A stretch of DNA of 16,201 bases from an uncultured Christensenella sp. (GTDB lineage: Bacteria; Bacillota; Clostridia; Christensenellales; Pumilibacteraceae): assembly GCA_910577945.1 (NCBI GenBank), contig CAJTNI010000033.1, positions 1 through 16,201 on the forward strand, read 5' to 3'. Positions 9,001-14,605 of the stretch are shown piece by piece (the stretch's first letter is position 1; the number at the start of each line of letters is the position of its first letter). A program made the position numbers and the translations under genes. The notes below the pieces were generated by a model that was not told where the DNA came from, did not search any database, and worked only from the letters and a program-made list of their open reading frames with translations.

Positions 9001-11055
9001 GTCGACAAGGCGGGCGAAACGTCGCAGGTGCGGCTGTCGCTTACGATTTGCAACAGCGATTTCACCGTGCGCGAATCGGCTATCGGCTCGTCGTTCGACA
9101 AAACGGGCGTCGGCTACGAGCTCACGCGTCAAAGCGATTACGAGTTCACGCTCAACGCGTACGTGTCCAACGACTATCCCGCGCTTACGCTCGACGTCAA
9201 CAGATGGCTCGACGACCCCGACTTCACCTCGGTCATATCGGATACCGAATCGTTCAGGCTCGTGAAAAACGCGCTCGACGAGAACAAGTATCTGTTAGAC
9301 AAGACGATGGATATCGTGGACAGCACCGACGGCAAGACCGTTATAGGCACTATCGAGCCAAAGTTCACCGACAACAATCCGTACAAGTTCGAGGGTATAA
9401 AAGTTACCGCCGATTCGTACCTGCGCGGGCATAGCGGATACGCGTACATGCGCGTGCTCGACAGGAGCGGCGACGCGACCAAGCTCGACAACGGCGTAAC
9501 CTTTACCGTCAACCTCATAATCCTCAACTCCGCGCCGCGCGTGTTGGAGGGCAAAGAGGTTATAAAAGCGTCGATAGTCGGGTCGAATACCTCGTCTACG
9601 GTCGTGCTCGACGGCGACGGCAAAAACCTCATAGACATTCACGACATAGCGACCGACCCCAACGCCACCGATACGCCCGACAAAATCGGCGTGGAGGGCA
9701 ACAACACGTATCTGCGCATCGTTTCGATACGCTTGTTAGACCCCGAAAGCATCAACGTGGTTGCGGAAGACGGTCAGGACCAAATCATAGTCGTGGAACA
9801 GGTCGAGGACCTGCAATCGCTCAAAATAACGGCTAACAAGGGCGCGTACGGCACGCAGAGCGTTATAGTTACCGTCGCCGACGGCGATATAAACAATCCC
9901 GAAACGCTCACCACTACGTTTACCGTCACGATAACCGTTATCTACAATTTCGACGATATACAAAACCTCAAAACGCTTTCCACCATGCGCGGAATGACGA
10001 CTAAGGTCACCGTCGATTCGCTCATCGAGGAAATTCCCGACAGTGCGAACCAATCGGGCGCGGAGTCGCAGAGCGCAATCGCGCCGCATGCGGACGGCGC
10101 TATGTTTAACCCCGGCGCGGGATATGCGGTCACGGGGCTCAGCGCGAAGGCGTCCGACGTCAACTATGTGAACATCAGTCAGGACGAAGAAGGCACGTGG
10201 CAGTTCCGCGCGTTGCGCGTAACGTCGTCGGGCGAAATCTCTCTAACCGCCGAGTTTAAGCTCATTACGGAGCTTGACAACCCGAACGCACAAACGTACA
10301 AGCGCGAGTTCAACGTGTCCATCGTAGACAACCCCAAGCCGCAGTTGCGTCCCGAGTTTGCCAGCGACGACGGATACACGTTCTATTCGAGCGGCACGGG
10401 CTCGCTCGTCGTAAACAGCGACGGCAACGTGCTGTTGTCGCCGAACAACGTGTTTACCGATAACGAAGGCGATATCATGACCTTCGTCGCGGCGTCCTCC
10501 AATGTGCCGTCGTTGATATCGGCAACCGTGCTCGCCAGCGACAACCTGCAAATACACTTTAACGCCAAGGGCAGCGCCATGATTACCGTTACGGTCGCCG
10601 ACCTTACGGGCGAGAGCGTTACGCACACCTTTAAGGTGGTTAACATCGACTTGCCCGACCCGTCGCTGTGGGTGTCGATTTTGGTCAGCTTCGAGACCAA
10701 CACCATGATATGGTTAATCGCGCTCGGCGTGTTGCTGCTGTTGATTGTGTTCCTTATCATTCTCATTATCGTGCTTAAACGCCGCAAGCGCAAGCGCGAG
10801 GAGTTGGAGGCGATGCTCGTTTCCGAAATGGAACTCGAAGAGCAGATTATGCGCCTGTCGGCTACGCCCGGCATATCGCCGTATCAATCGTACGGATATT
10901 TGCCGCCCACCATGCCCGTGCAGAACGACCCCGGTCTTATGCTCGGCGGCGGCAGCGGCAACGCGCCCGACCCCAACGCGATAGGGCTTAATCCCGGCTC
11001 GGCGCAAACGCCGCCGCAGGGCAACGGTCCCAACAACTCGGGCAACGCGGGCTAA
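1..11055 (+). CDS. Giant multi-module surface protein, C-terminal part (5' truncated by window)
   Basis: The frame is open from base 1 to a TAA at 11053-11055, giving 3684 visible codons; the TTG at 25 is only the first possible start in the window, and no signal peptide follows it, so the true start lies upstream. Residues here count from base 25. The protein is rich in Asn, Asp, Ala, Thr and Tyr and has only about ten cysteines. I count about 16 module boundaries, each a hydrophobic strand plus an N-x-(A/T/S)-P-like linker, for example near residues 320, 520, 718, 1000, 2050, 2254, 2848, 3168 and 3434. Acidic T-D-x-(D/E)-G-D motifs (about 1042, 2885, 3475) resemble calcium sites of cadherin-type folds. 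A transmembrane helix spans about 3562-3587, followed by K/R-rich residues and a cytoplasmic tail to 3676. No sortase signal is present. The likely role is adhesion or an envelope-spanning fibre, which is inference. No family is recognised beyond the generic cadherin/Ig-like architecture. The stated end is certain; the function is not. Confidence 0.9.
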   Translation, partial: GAITRGTGLNIPVNASYIAEDPDGSPKTNVFFTNGASNADTLTTGNNVAALYLNEACTISARDYLDWTVNNANTITVTSVKKYPRASVGNNTSTADGDLVLYAKVRDAFGNVGESRIWSVIKFTLRVSPDQPTKRANCVLTDIGNAQYANQVFLGTSKELPAGGSMDDATAENLYSPNGGGNYTVLIKKPLQLLRSSGSTSNENDVKVTIKAKDLLDSVKQSAATGGEYDRVLIAINDTAKINPNDRNRVVKVAEYDANSVAVAYGPTGTRLANVFETVTLVGINARNDYQTLSATLYVVERASTRGTNYQYSKINTISVQIVFKVDNTRPTLNADAINGKFAELETLKDTVINLNDYFADEDNPVIDASTHRIIDVKVPEYEFIQFNKYGTVLNTRNPDKTSYYNIVKKTPTAAELNKAYTETGTLGTGNETYFKPSYISTGASSDAYVRYSFSGATLTLTGLRATYDMYNAARTGYRPAISGNTSGVTQATDGTQANAGDFYILVNLQDLNDTNDRGIWLPIALRVKNSAPTATDVERGQQAQGSMPTAKGRATDVFYFTPMGITVDRKLNAIGKRKDADGNLVSDVNALAADADNFFYTSMTGNGKLNELVTLVPDANKKDYSYVQGGVANNDNGEYFSVETEKIYIPESYFGGRLDINDYKGANGENLETVGGVDYVKIDGLKVTLNGWTHNRYFYAPVNVQDSAKLAGEQTTVYIAVYVENTTPNALDNTTGKKVAEIEYNVNGKKVASKYDANTHIVTYDVPVHSTMLITPYDVLTDLDMTRNGTVEYPAQGFTLNGLSGVYSETTKTFTVDGTANESDVKEHSIAGIATADNVKNSGYDYSSSAYRTALADTLADLGTTSSFGYDAMGKPDNKNCIAESNAFETPVAARDVGIDRLYFERPNDGDKLDGFTFNPYTGNYKLTDSFVRPVIVNDSYIKYWFGNELVMGDSYNLDFIVIEASQRTTAGAPVEITLNVRDRTGAGAFGDASGITKITVRINVINSTPYVSEENVKKVFTLATSPVYAADNSVYPSTLVISASALLTDNEGDPVSFYPNSWSVVDGEYTLVNGVKQWNNVTDEHGNRYEGKYVNVSLTSKEMTITALNSTQNVPHGLFVLFNATDGRSTNPNDVSQLLIQIEVLNAPISVDYGATGFEKLYYDEINPNNFYNMWTISSRNQSDKTASRYFASSAIAAGYLKDARYGVGASDAQVKTMITDTDGLQTAVLAPVVSPGAPFATRAYVNVIKDESGNVLDKINGNIVDYSYYVPYAKEPSQVGTNDPVGVLIGWIRPNGTGAVNTGDYINAFDVLYFVDVDGDGSVEKYSASELRGANASVVNNNPEKFFDSEGRWIVSDWAVVISPKAAFASDTYLQLGVMARDSAEFGGDTAGIPTGYNGLRDIDSDQNVNPASRIKVDGFGYLQFQMFVKDTGIISMDYYDNFNGYYTVADGQNSSVSYISTYDGDSGSVYPSTLDSIYRNGNNTITTGSGDSVIKQRGAGDRDFTDAGTNSGAEYSSSLTDGDAALVGAFRYSRTIEISGERKMENKVNTNYTYIPMSYFALKNDLTDAPAADGSYTYPDKSYIAYNVNSLVPYARGDITKIASAITISDGIQSWSGDKLFSNPYVNFTAYDAYEASVGGGGKLNTSNAGYAASLNQGYFNKCLAVTTVGDAGANGYIPAGISSSSANAQNLVGNGHLMYLAGQQQRLQENMFGIGISKKDTRASATNLTMTIAVAQCQYVDGVSGSPSGTTVYTSGDSANFNPSMYQARITLNLHIGNSPIKLENGVTAGEDGYHMDVSLVNGESAWNVDLIRTGAAASGQPRTSTVTFGDEDIVTVNGAVDYERSDKAYFYTDSVKKHSAWTGGKTAYERVAQVTTPDNIKGKAVFKNTSSDASAQASIAKYYGKNSGLTVEDLNSVKFDQSGNDVFGNYQPNGGIYGANNGVNGSGNDGYSGYFGVSFSETAQRVSISPLAKTVINRDAPGYPKFNTDTEVKKFYAERGLVVAATERGSDGVVYATRAYYPLRVLVYDDCGSGWGEGSYVSLEIRVFVEDAAPKLASNLENTTAVNNGNKSINISLAVGSEYRLNVADLITDSDLLANASKGETYWKTTYDDLKNKPAGDRTAIENFALETRDYFKSPYTNWTASNNAALLSGNAGFSDGQSFRLTGAALDAAIAAMPDVVMYMDMGASIPSLVGNGNNTYIPFDNTIVIRVNRRTVYDRNGVAVSQNDFSFKITFTDSADNRSGTLTINLHVTNQAPTARTQGVKSTLKMRVGDTFTVMTTPADEFFAGTTSSNASYSVKNYDLRSRRNESMAAITEGLLSGYRALNSANLMRDEYRLTDYRRNDPTGKHLGYYAVATDDTPWSNRIENIHTNTNYLTGTPYDQIPLESDGSGPYALNYLITARSACVDMPLTIVIIDGDGGRLSYTMYITVESSVPKPIMYADENVSPINDGLYRVDDSTTPVLWGKGESKPAEFGKQQEGVFQLFMSAYAEGSKTDYKDVTLSGSGRKVRAFGRIQIDINKVAYDPDKLDNDTIALYDDAATPKFMFNDIAMATENDLRFTNDKLIVDVAEDGTSFTVTCLGFDVNEDYGELTFYVRDGGNNKLENALPITLRISTLYSALTNSNIYSTTTIQNGTVRITSADTVYVKPIDTYLGNGVNPSDDDYAKIGESSTYKFLKYAGMDESVDQDPAKSGARITDPDVEANTANLTYDVRIYALMNNTDGEISAMSLEDASKLFDINRNSGYFRLADKNDSEVSKYLIGGRNSTGGSYTASDREVLAYINKYFEFSVGSDGVSLDLQPITATDSAKPLLFYVETEKVVGSRSVRPDDSYPIAAGSIFYVEVKDSAPLANTYEDALKFKGKVGESAIFPIFDMSNPYASLFTDSDEGDFVSVKGFDPNSQSSADYDAALKDANCEWQGGKGTNKTQAISILVNNGDEPIKIKDGFNNNKEYEVPARSLMINVNRRIDVRAEDGSYLEEVELPVIITGVDKAGETSQVRLSLTICNSDFTVRESAIGSSFDKTGVGYELTRQSDYEFTLNAYVSNDYPALTLDVNRWLDDPDFTSVISDTESFRLVKNALDENKYLLDKTMDIVDSTDGKTVIGTIEPKFTDNNPYKFEGIKVTADSYLRGHSGYAYMRVLDRSGDATKLDNGVTFTVNLIILNSAPRVLEGKEVIKASIVGSNTSSTVVLDGDGKNLIDIHDIATDPNATDTPDKIGVEGNNTYLRIVSIRLLDPESINVVAEDGQDQIIVVEQVEDLQSLKITANKGAYGTQSVIVTVADGDINNPETLTTTFTVTITVIYNFDDIQNLKTLSTMRGMTTKVTVDSLIEEIPDSANQSGAESQSAIAPHADGAMFNPGAGYAVTGLSAKASDVNYVNISQDEEGTWQFRALRVTSSGEISLTAEFKLITELDNPNAQTYKREFNVSIVDNPKPQLRPEFASDDGYTFYSSGTGSLVVNSDGNVLLSPNNVFTDNEGDIMTFVAASSNVPSLISATVLASDNLQIHFNAKGSAMITVTVADLTGESVTHTFKVVNIDLPDPSLWVSILVSFETNTMIWLIALGVLLLLIVFLIILIIVLKRRKRKREELEAMLVSEMELEEQIMRLSATPGISPYQSYGYLPPTMPVQNDPGLMLGGGSGNAPDPNAIGLNPGSAQTPPQGNGPNNSGNAG
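961..10660 (+). repeat. Diverged tandem beta-sandwich modules within the giant protein
   Basis: The ectodomain is built from roughly 16 diverged modules of about 100-350 residues. No long near-identical DNA repeats were seen, so the duplication is old. Homology between modules shows in recurring motifs: YIPxSYF at residues 641-647 and 1550-1556, SVYPSTL at 1027-1033 and 1464-1470, and an I-x-V-N-R-R strand followed about 40 residues later by an L-x-L-x(4)-N end strand near 2210 and 2965. Many modules start shortly after the linker with a D-L/V-F-x-D-x-(D/E) segment, as in cadherin-like and CADG-type domains. The boundaries are approximate, read by eye from the linker motifs. Confidence 0.65.
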
Positions 11056-11113
11056 GCGCGGTCGCAGTCATTCGGAAAAAGCCGAATAGACGCGAAGCAT
11101 AGTAGGTAAACGG

Positions 11114-11145
11114 AAAGCCGTTCGTCGATAAGACGGACGGCTTTT
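11114..11145 (+). terminator. Intrinsic terminator after the giant surface-protein gene
   Basis: A 13-bp stem (arms 11114-11126 and 11132-11144, one G-U pair) encloses a 5-base GATAA loop. The 3' arm runs into a short T-run at 11142-11145. It lies 59 bases after the stop codon. The T-tract is short, so termination may be partial. A smaller hairpin (arms 11070-11075 and 11082-11087) lies between the stop codon and this stem. Confidence 0.65.
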
Positions 11146-11242
11146 GCGTGCGCGTTTTGCGGCGGTTTTGTAAAATCGACTTTTAAAAATTTGCGGGTCG
11201 ATAAATTTCGCGCGCAACGCCGAAAAAATTGCGGCAAAAGGC

Positions 11243-11271
11243 TTGTGTTTTTTTGTGGATTGGGCTATAAT
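11243..11271 (+). promoter_or_regulatory. σA-type promoter for the rnj-trhP operon
   Basis: The -35 box TTGTGT (11243-11248) and a perfect TATAAT -10 box (11266-11271) are separated by exactly 17 bases. Transcription would start near 11278. The -35 box matches consensus only in TTG, so strength rests on the -10 box. It follows the giant gene's terminator and precedes rnj by about 250 bases. Confidence 0.7.
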
Positions 11272-11318
11272 GTAGGAGACGCGAGGATATCGCATAAGTT
11301 ATCTTAATAAATTCGCAG

Positions 11319-11368
11319 GTTTACCGTATAGGCAAAACGTAGCGCAAAATACGTTTTGTAGGGTAAAC
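11319..11368 (+). repeat. Nested inverted repeat in the rnj leader
   Basis: The inner arms CAAAACGTA (11333-11341) and TACGTTTTG (11350-11358) pair perfectly over 9 bp around an 8-base loop. The outer arms GTTTACC (11319-11325) and GGTAAAC (11362-11368) pair perfectly over 7 bp. A second GGTAAAC at 11391-11397 could compete for the same 5' arm, giving two alternative folds. There is no T-tract, so it is not a terminator. Confidence 0.6.
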
Positions 11369-11517
11369 GGCGGAACAGTGCGGACAAGCGGGTAAACGCC
11401 GCGCGCCGCGAATATAAATCGGTTGTTCTTTTTCGGCGAAACGCCGAGTTTGATATTATATTTTTACACGGAATTTTATCGGCTGTTTTATATGTATAAA
11501 ATCGGTCGAACACTAAC

Positions 11518-11523
11518 GGAGGC
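11518..11523 (+). promoter_or_regulatory. Ribosome-binding site that fixes the rnj start
   Basis: GGAGGC lies 7 bases before the TTG at 11531. The alternative in-frame starts upstream (TTG 11423, ATG 11492) have no comparable Shine-Dalgarno sequence, which decides for TTG 11531. Confidence 0.75.
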
Positions 11524-11530
11524 AATTATT

Positions 11531-13204
11531 TTGCAACAAAAAAAATCGGTAGAGCCTTACTTGAAGGTCGTTTTTTTGGGCGGCGTGGGCGAGATTGGCA
11601 AGAACATGACCGCATTGGAATTCGGCAACGATATTATAATCATCGATTGCGGTTCTACTTTTCCCACAACGGATACCCCGGGCGTAGACTTGATAATTCC
11701 CGACCCCGCGTACCTGCTTTTGAATAAGGATAAAATCCGTGGCATTGTGGTTACGCACGGGCACGAGGACCATATCGGTTCAATCCCGTACTTTTTGAAG
11801 GAATGCAACGTGCCCGTTTACGGCACGCGACTTACGCTCGCGCTTATAGAAAACAAGCTGCGCGAAATGCGTATCGACAACGCAAAGCTCAACGTGGTGC
11901 AGCCGGGCAACGTCGTGTCGCTGGGCAGAACGTTTAAGGTTGAGTTCGTCAAGGTTTCGCACTCGATTGCGGGCTCGTGCGCGCTGTCCATATCCACGCC
12001 CGTCGGCACTGTGTTCCATACGGGCGACTTTAAAATCGACTTTACGCCTATCGACGGCAATATGATTGATTTGCAGCGCATAGCGGAAATCGGCAAGCAG
12101 GGCGTGCTGCTGTTACTGTGCGAGAGCACCAACGTAGAGCGACCGGGCTCGTCTATGAGCGAGGCGACCGTCGGGCGCTCCATGCGCACTATATTCAACG
12201 AGAACAAGGGGCGCAGGCTGATTATAGCCACGTTTGCGTCCAATATCCACCGCTTGCAGCAGGTGATAGACCTCGCGGCGGAGTTCGGGCGCAAGGTCGC
12301 GTTTTCTGGGCGTTCGATGATAAACGTTGCCGAATGCGCGGCGCGTATCGGCGAGCTCAGGCTCGACAGAAGCCAGATTGTAGATATCGAAAAGGTAAAG
12401 AACGTAGAGGATAAAGACTTGGTTATACTCACGACGGGCAGTCAGGGCGAGCCTATGAGCGCGCTCACGCGCATGGCGTCCGACGAGTTTTCCAAGGTCA
12501 AGCTCGGGTACAACGACACCGTTATACTGTCCGCGCACCCCATTCCCGGCAACGAGCGCATGGTGTACACCGTAATCAACAACGTGTATCGCCACGGCGC
12601 GCGCGTCATTTACGAGAGCTTGGCGGAGCTGCACGTGTCCGGTCACGCGTGTCGGGACGAGCTGTCGCTCATTCACGCGCTGTTGAAGCCGCAGTATTTT
12701 ATTCCCGTGCACGGCGAGCACAGACATTTGCAAAAGCACGCGGAGCTTGCCGTGGCTTTGGGCGAGCAGCCGTCGCATATTATAATAACCGATATAGGCG
12801 ATTGCGTGTACGTTTCGCCCAAAAAGTTCAAGATAGGCGAACAGGTCGCGTCGGGCAGCTTGCTCGTGGACGGCTTGGGCGTGGGCGATACCGACAGCTC
12901 GGTACTGCGCGACAGAAAGCATTTGGCGGAGGACGGGCTGCTTATCGCGGTTATTTGCATAGACGGCTTGTCGGGTGCGGCGTCGGCGATAGACGTCACG
13001 TCGCGCGGGTTTGCGTACGACAAGGACGGCGACGACTTTATGGAAAAATGCTGCGAGGCTGTGCGGCGCATTCTGTCCAACATAGATTTGCGCGAGGTCG
13101 AGCGCAACGCGCTTAACAACATGATTAGAAAAGAGCTCAAAAACTATATATTCAAAATGACCCGCCGCAATCCCATGATATTGCCGATGGTGATAGATTG
13201 CTGA
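11531..13204 (+). CDS. rnj: Ribonuclease J (metallo-beta-lactamase/β-CASP nuclease)
   Basis: This is a two-metal (zinc-type) RNase with 5'-3' exonuclease and endonuclease activity, acting in the cytoplasm on mRNA turnover and rRNA or sRNA maturation. From TTG 11531 it encodes 557 residues, the usual RNase J length of about 555. The metal-binding HGHEDH motif is at H76-H81, HTGDFK with the metal-bridging Asp at D166, the β-CASP segment with ATFASNIHR and TGSQGEP in the middle, HVSGH at H368-H372, and a C-terminal PVHGE histidine at H394. These positions match the catalytic residues of Bacillus RNase J1 within a few residues. A frame extension of 36 codons upstream exists but lacks a ribosome-binding site and has no family counterpart. 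The stop codon overlaps the next gene's TTG start, so the two are cotranscribed and probably translationally coupled. All expected catalytic residues are present. Whether a second paralogue (J2) exists cannot be told here. Confidence 0.95.
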   Translation: MQQKKSVEPYLKVVFLGGVGEIGKNMTALEFGNDIIIIDCGSTFPTTDTPGVDLIIPDPAYLLLNKDKIRGIVVTHGHEDHIGSIPYFLKECNVPVYGTRLTLALIENKLREMRIDNAKLNVVQPGNVVSLGRTFKVEFVKVSHSIAGSCALSISTPVGTVFHTGDFKIDFTPIDGNMIDLQRIAEIGKQGVLLLLCESTNVERPGSSMSEATVGRSMRTIFNENKGRRLIIATFASNIHRLQQVIDLAAEFGRKVAFSGRSMINVAECAARIGELRLDRSQIVDIEKVKNVEDKDLVILTTGSQGEPMSALTRMASDEFSKVKLGYNDTVILSAHPIPGNERMVYTVINNVYRHGARVIYESLAELHVSGHACRDELSLIHALLKPQYFIPVHGEHRHLQKHAELAVALGEQPSHIIITDIGDCVYVSPKKFKIGEQVASGSLLVDGLGVGDTDSSVLRDRKHLAEDGLLIAVICIDGLSGAASAIDVTSRGFAYDKDGDDFMEKCCEAVRRILSNIDLREVERNALNNMIRKELKNYIFKMTRRNPMILPMVIDC

Positions 13205-14436
13205 GCGCCGCCGACAAAACGCGCGCCGTCGAGCGCGCCGATACCGCCGCAATAGAGCTTGTCGCGCCTGCGGGCGATATGCGCAAGCTTGATTTTGCGT
13301 TCGAATACGGCGCGGACGCGGTGTATCTCGCGGGCAAAACGTTCGGCATGCGCGCGGCGTGCAAGAATTTCGATTACGACGATTTAAAAGCGGCGTCGCT
13401 CGCTGCGCACAGTCGGCATAAAAAGTTTTACGTAACGCTCAATATTTTTCCGTACGACGAGGATTTGGACGGCGTAGACGAGTATATCGACTATTTGCAA
13501 AGCCTGCACGTGGACGGCGTTATCATTTCCGACCTCGGGCTTATGCGCCGCGTGCTCAAAACGCATGCAAACCTGCCCGTGCACGTGTCCACGCAGGCAA
13601 ACGTGCTTAACAGCGATACGGCGCGGTTTTATGCGGACATGGGCGTAAAGCGGATAGTGCTCGCGCGCGAGCTGTCGCTCACGCAAATTCGCCGCATACG
13701 CGACGGCTTGCCCGACTCGGTGGCTTTGGAGGCGTTCGTTCACGGCGCAATGTGCATATCTTATTCGGGCAGGTGCTTGCTGTCGGGGTATCTTGCGGGG
13801 CGGTCCGCAAACCGCGGCGAATGCAACCAGACCTGCCGCATGTTCTTTACGCCCGAAAAAACGGCGGAGGCGCTCGAATTCGTCGAGGACGACGGCACGT
13901 ACATATTCGGCGGCAACGATTTGAATATGATTGAGCACGTAAAAGAGCTGTCGGATGCGGGCGTTTCCGCGTTTAAGATAGAGGGCAGGGTCAAATCCGA
14001 GTATTACGTGGCGTGCATAGTAAACGCTTACAGGAACGCGATTGATTGCGTCAGACGCGGCGAGAGCGTGCCGAGCGCGTACGTAGCGGAAACGGCAAAA
14101 GCGCCCAATCGCGGGTTTAACACCGGCTTTTATTACGGTCAGCCCAAGCACGACGCGCAAAGCAAGCCGTTTTGCGAGTTTTGCGGCGTAGTCGTGCACG
14201 ACACGCCCGACGGCGCGGTCGTGGAAATGCGCAACCGCTTTAAAACGGGCGAGGAATTGGAGGTGCTGTCGCCGTCAAATAAATTCTTGAACATGCGCAT
14301 AGTCGTGCCGACGATGCGCGACGAGGACGGCGAGACCTTGACCGACGCGAAACGCGTTTGCGCAAAGGTGCTGCTGTGCGGCGTGCGCTTGCCCGAAATG
14401 TCTATATTGAGACGCTTGCCTAAAAGCGCGGAATAA
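13198..14436 (+). CDS. trhP: U32 family protein, TrhP-type tRNA uridine-34 hydroxylation enzyme
   Basis: The 412-residue protein starts with a TTG that overlaps the rnj stop codon by 7 bases. The N-terminal LVAPAGD motif of U32 proteins is at about residue 21. The full U32 signature (E-x-F-x2-G-A-M-C ... G-R-C-L-L-S) covers residues 178-196. Cysteines C186, C193, C209 and C213 form a cluster; in related U32 proteins such as UbiU and UbiV, conserved cysteines hold a [4Fe-4S] cluster. The C-terminal portion (about 325-412) contains the small beta-barrel with VEMRNRFKTGEELEVLSP, typical of YegQ/YrrO. Length and architecture match B. subtilis YrrO and E. coli YegQ (TrhP), which hydroxylate wobble U34 of tRNAs using prephenate; older annotation calls these collagenase-like peptidases. 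No alternative start fits, because the next ATG would remove the conserved N-terminal motif. The Shine-Dalgarno is weak (GGTGAT), so expression likely depends on coupling to rnj. The family is certain; the exact substrate is inferred. Confidence 0.88.
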   Translation: MLSAADKTRAVERADTAAIELVAPAGDMRKLDFAFEYGADAVYLAGKTFGMRAACKNFDYDDLKAASLAAHSRHKKFYVTLNIFPYDEDLDGVDEYIDYLQSLHVDGVIISDLGLMRRVLKTHANLPVHVSTQANVLNSDTARFYADMGVKRIVLARELSLTQIRRIRDGLPDSVALEAFVHGAMCISYSGRCLLSGYLAGRSANRGECNQTCRMFFTPEKTAEALEFVEDDGTYIFGGNDLNMIEHVKELSDAGVSAFKIEGRVKSEYYVACIVNAYRNAIDCVRRGESVPSAYVAETAKAPNRGFNTGFYYGQPKHDAQSKPFCEFCGVVVHDTPDGAVVEMRNRFKTGEELEVLSPSNKFLNMRIVVPTMRDEDGETLTDAKRVCAKVLLCGVRLPEMSILRRLPKSAE

Positions 14437-14507
14437 ATCCCAACCAAAGTCGATTGACGCGAACGGCAAAAGCTTGTTCAAGGTTCGGTGTTTATGACAA
14501 AATAATG

Positions 14508-14551
14508 CGTACCCGTTGCTATCCTCGGTTGGCAACGGGTACGTGCTTTTT
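14508..14551 (+). terminator. Strong intrinsic terminator of the rnj-trhP operon
   Basis: A perfect 12-bp GC-rich stem (arms 14508-14519 and 14532-14543) with a 12-base loop is followed within three bases by five Ts (14547-14551). It sits 71 bases after the trhP stop and just ahead of the rnpB promoter, so it insulates the two transcription units. The 71 bases before it hold nothing recognisable. Confidence 0.85.
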
Positions 14552-14570
14552 AAAAACAATCGAATATCGC

Positions 14571-14599
14571 TTGCAATCGCGCGGCAGGTGTGGTATCAT
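14571..14599 (+). promoter_or_regulatory. σA-type promoter of rnpB
   Basis: TTGCAA (14571-14576) and TATCAT (14594-14599) are spaced by 17 bases. The predicted transcription start, about 6-7 bases after the -10 box, coincides with the first base of RNase P RNA helix P1 (14606), so the 5' end would need no processing. Confidence 0.8.
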
Positions 14600-14605
14600 A
14601 TTGAA

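Larger units (their letters stand above)
11278..11530 (+). other. Long structured 5' leader of rnj
   Basis: This stretch of about 250 bases between the predicted transcription start and the rnj start codon holds no convincing gene. It contains a nested inverted repeat (11319-11368), a second possible pairing of CGGCG (11368-11372) with CGCCG (11397-11401), and a 6-bp hairpin with a 3-base loop (arms 11433-11438 and 11442-11447). The downstream half is AT-rich up to the ribosome-binding site. Such a long leader suggests post-transcriptional control, possibly feedback by RNase J itself, but this is inference. No known riboswitch class was recognised. Confidence 0.5.

Noticed and set aside
7804..9132. 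Further minus-strand open frame (442 codons)
   Set aside because: Same register and composition as the other antisense shadows; no recognisable domain or ribosome-binding site.
10882..10920. Possible sortase-like motif (LPPTMP) near the C-terminus
   Set aside because: It lies after the transmembrane helix in the cytosolic tail and lacks the Gly of LPXTG, so it cannot act as a cell-wall sorting signal.
11423..11530. N-terminal extension of RNase J from TTG 11423 or ATG 11492
   Set aside because: No ribosome-binding site precedes either, the extra residues match nothing in RNase J, and TTG 11531 has GGAGG at proper distance and gives the usual length.
12113..13252. Minus-strand open frame over rnj
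   Set aside because: In-register shadow of rnj with the same Arg/Val-rich character; no independent support.
13198..14436. Annotation as collagenase/peptidase
   Set aside because: The U32 name is historical; the YegQ/YrrO architecture with C-terminal barrel and Cys cluster fits tRNA U34 hydroxylation better, and no secretion signal is present.
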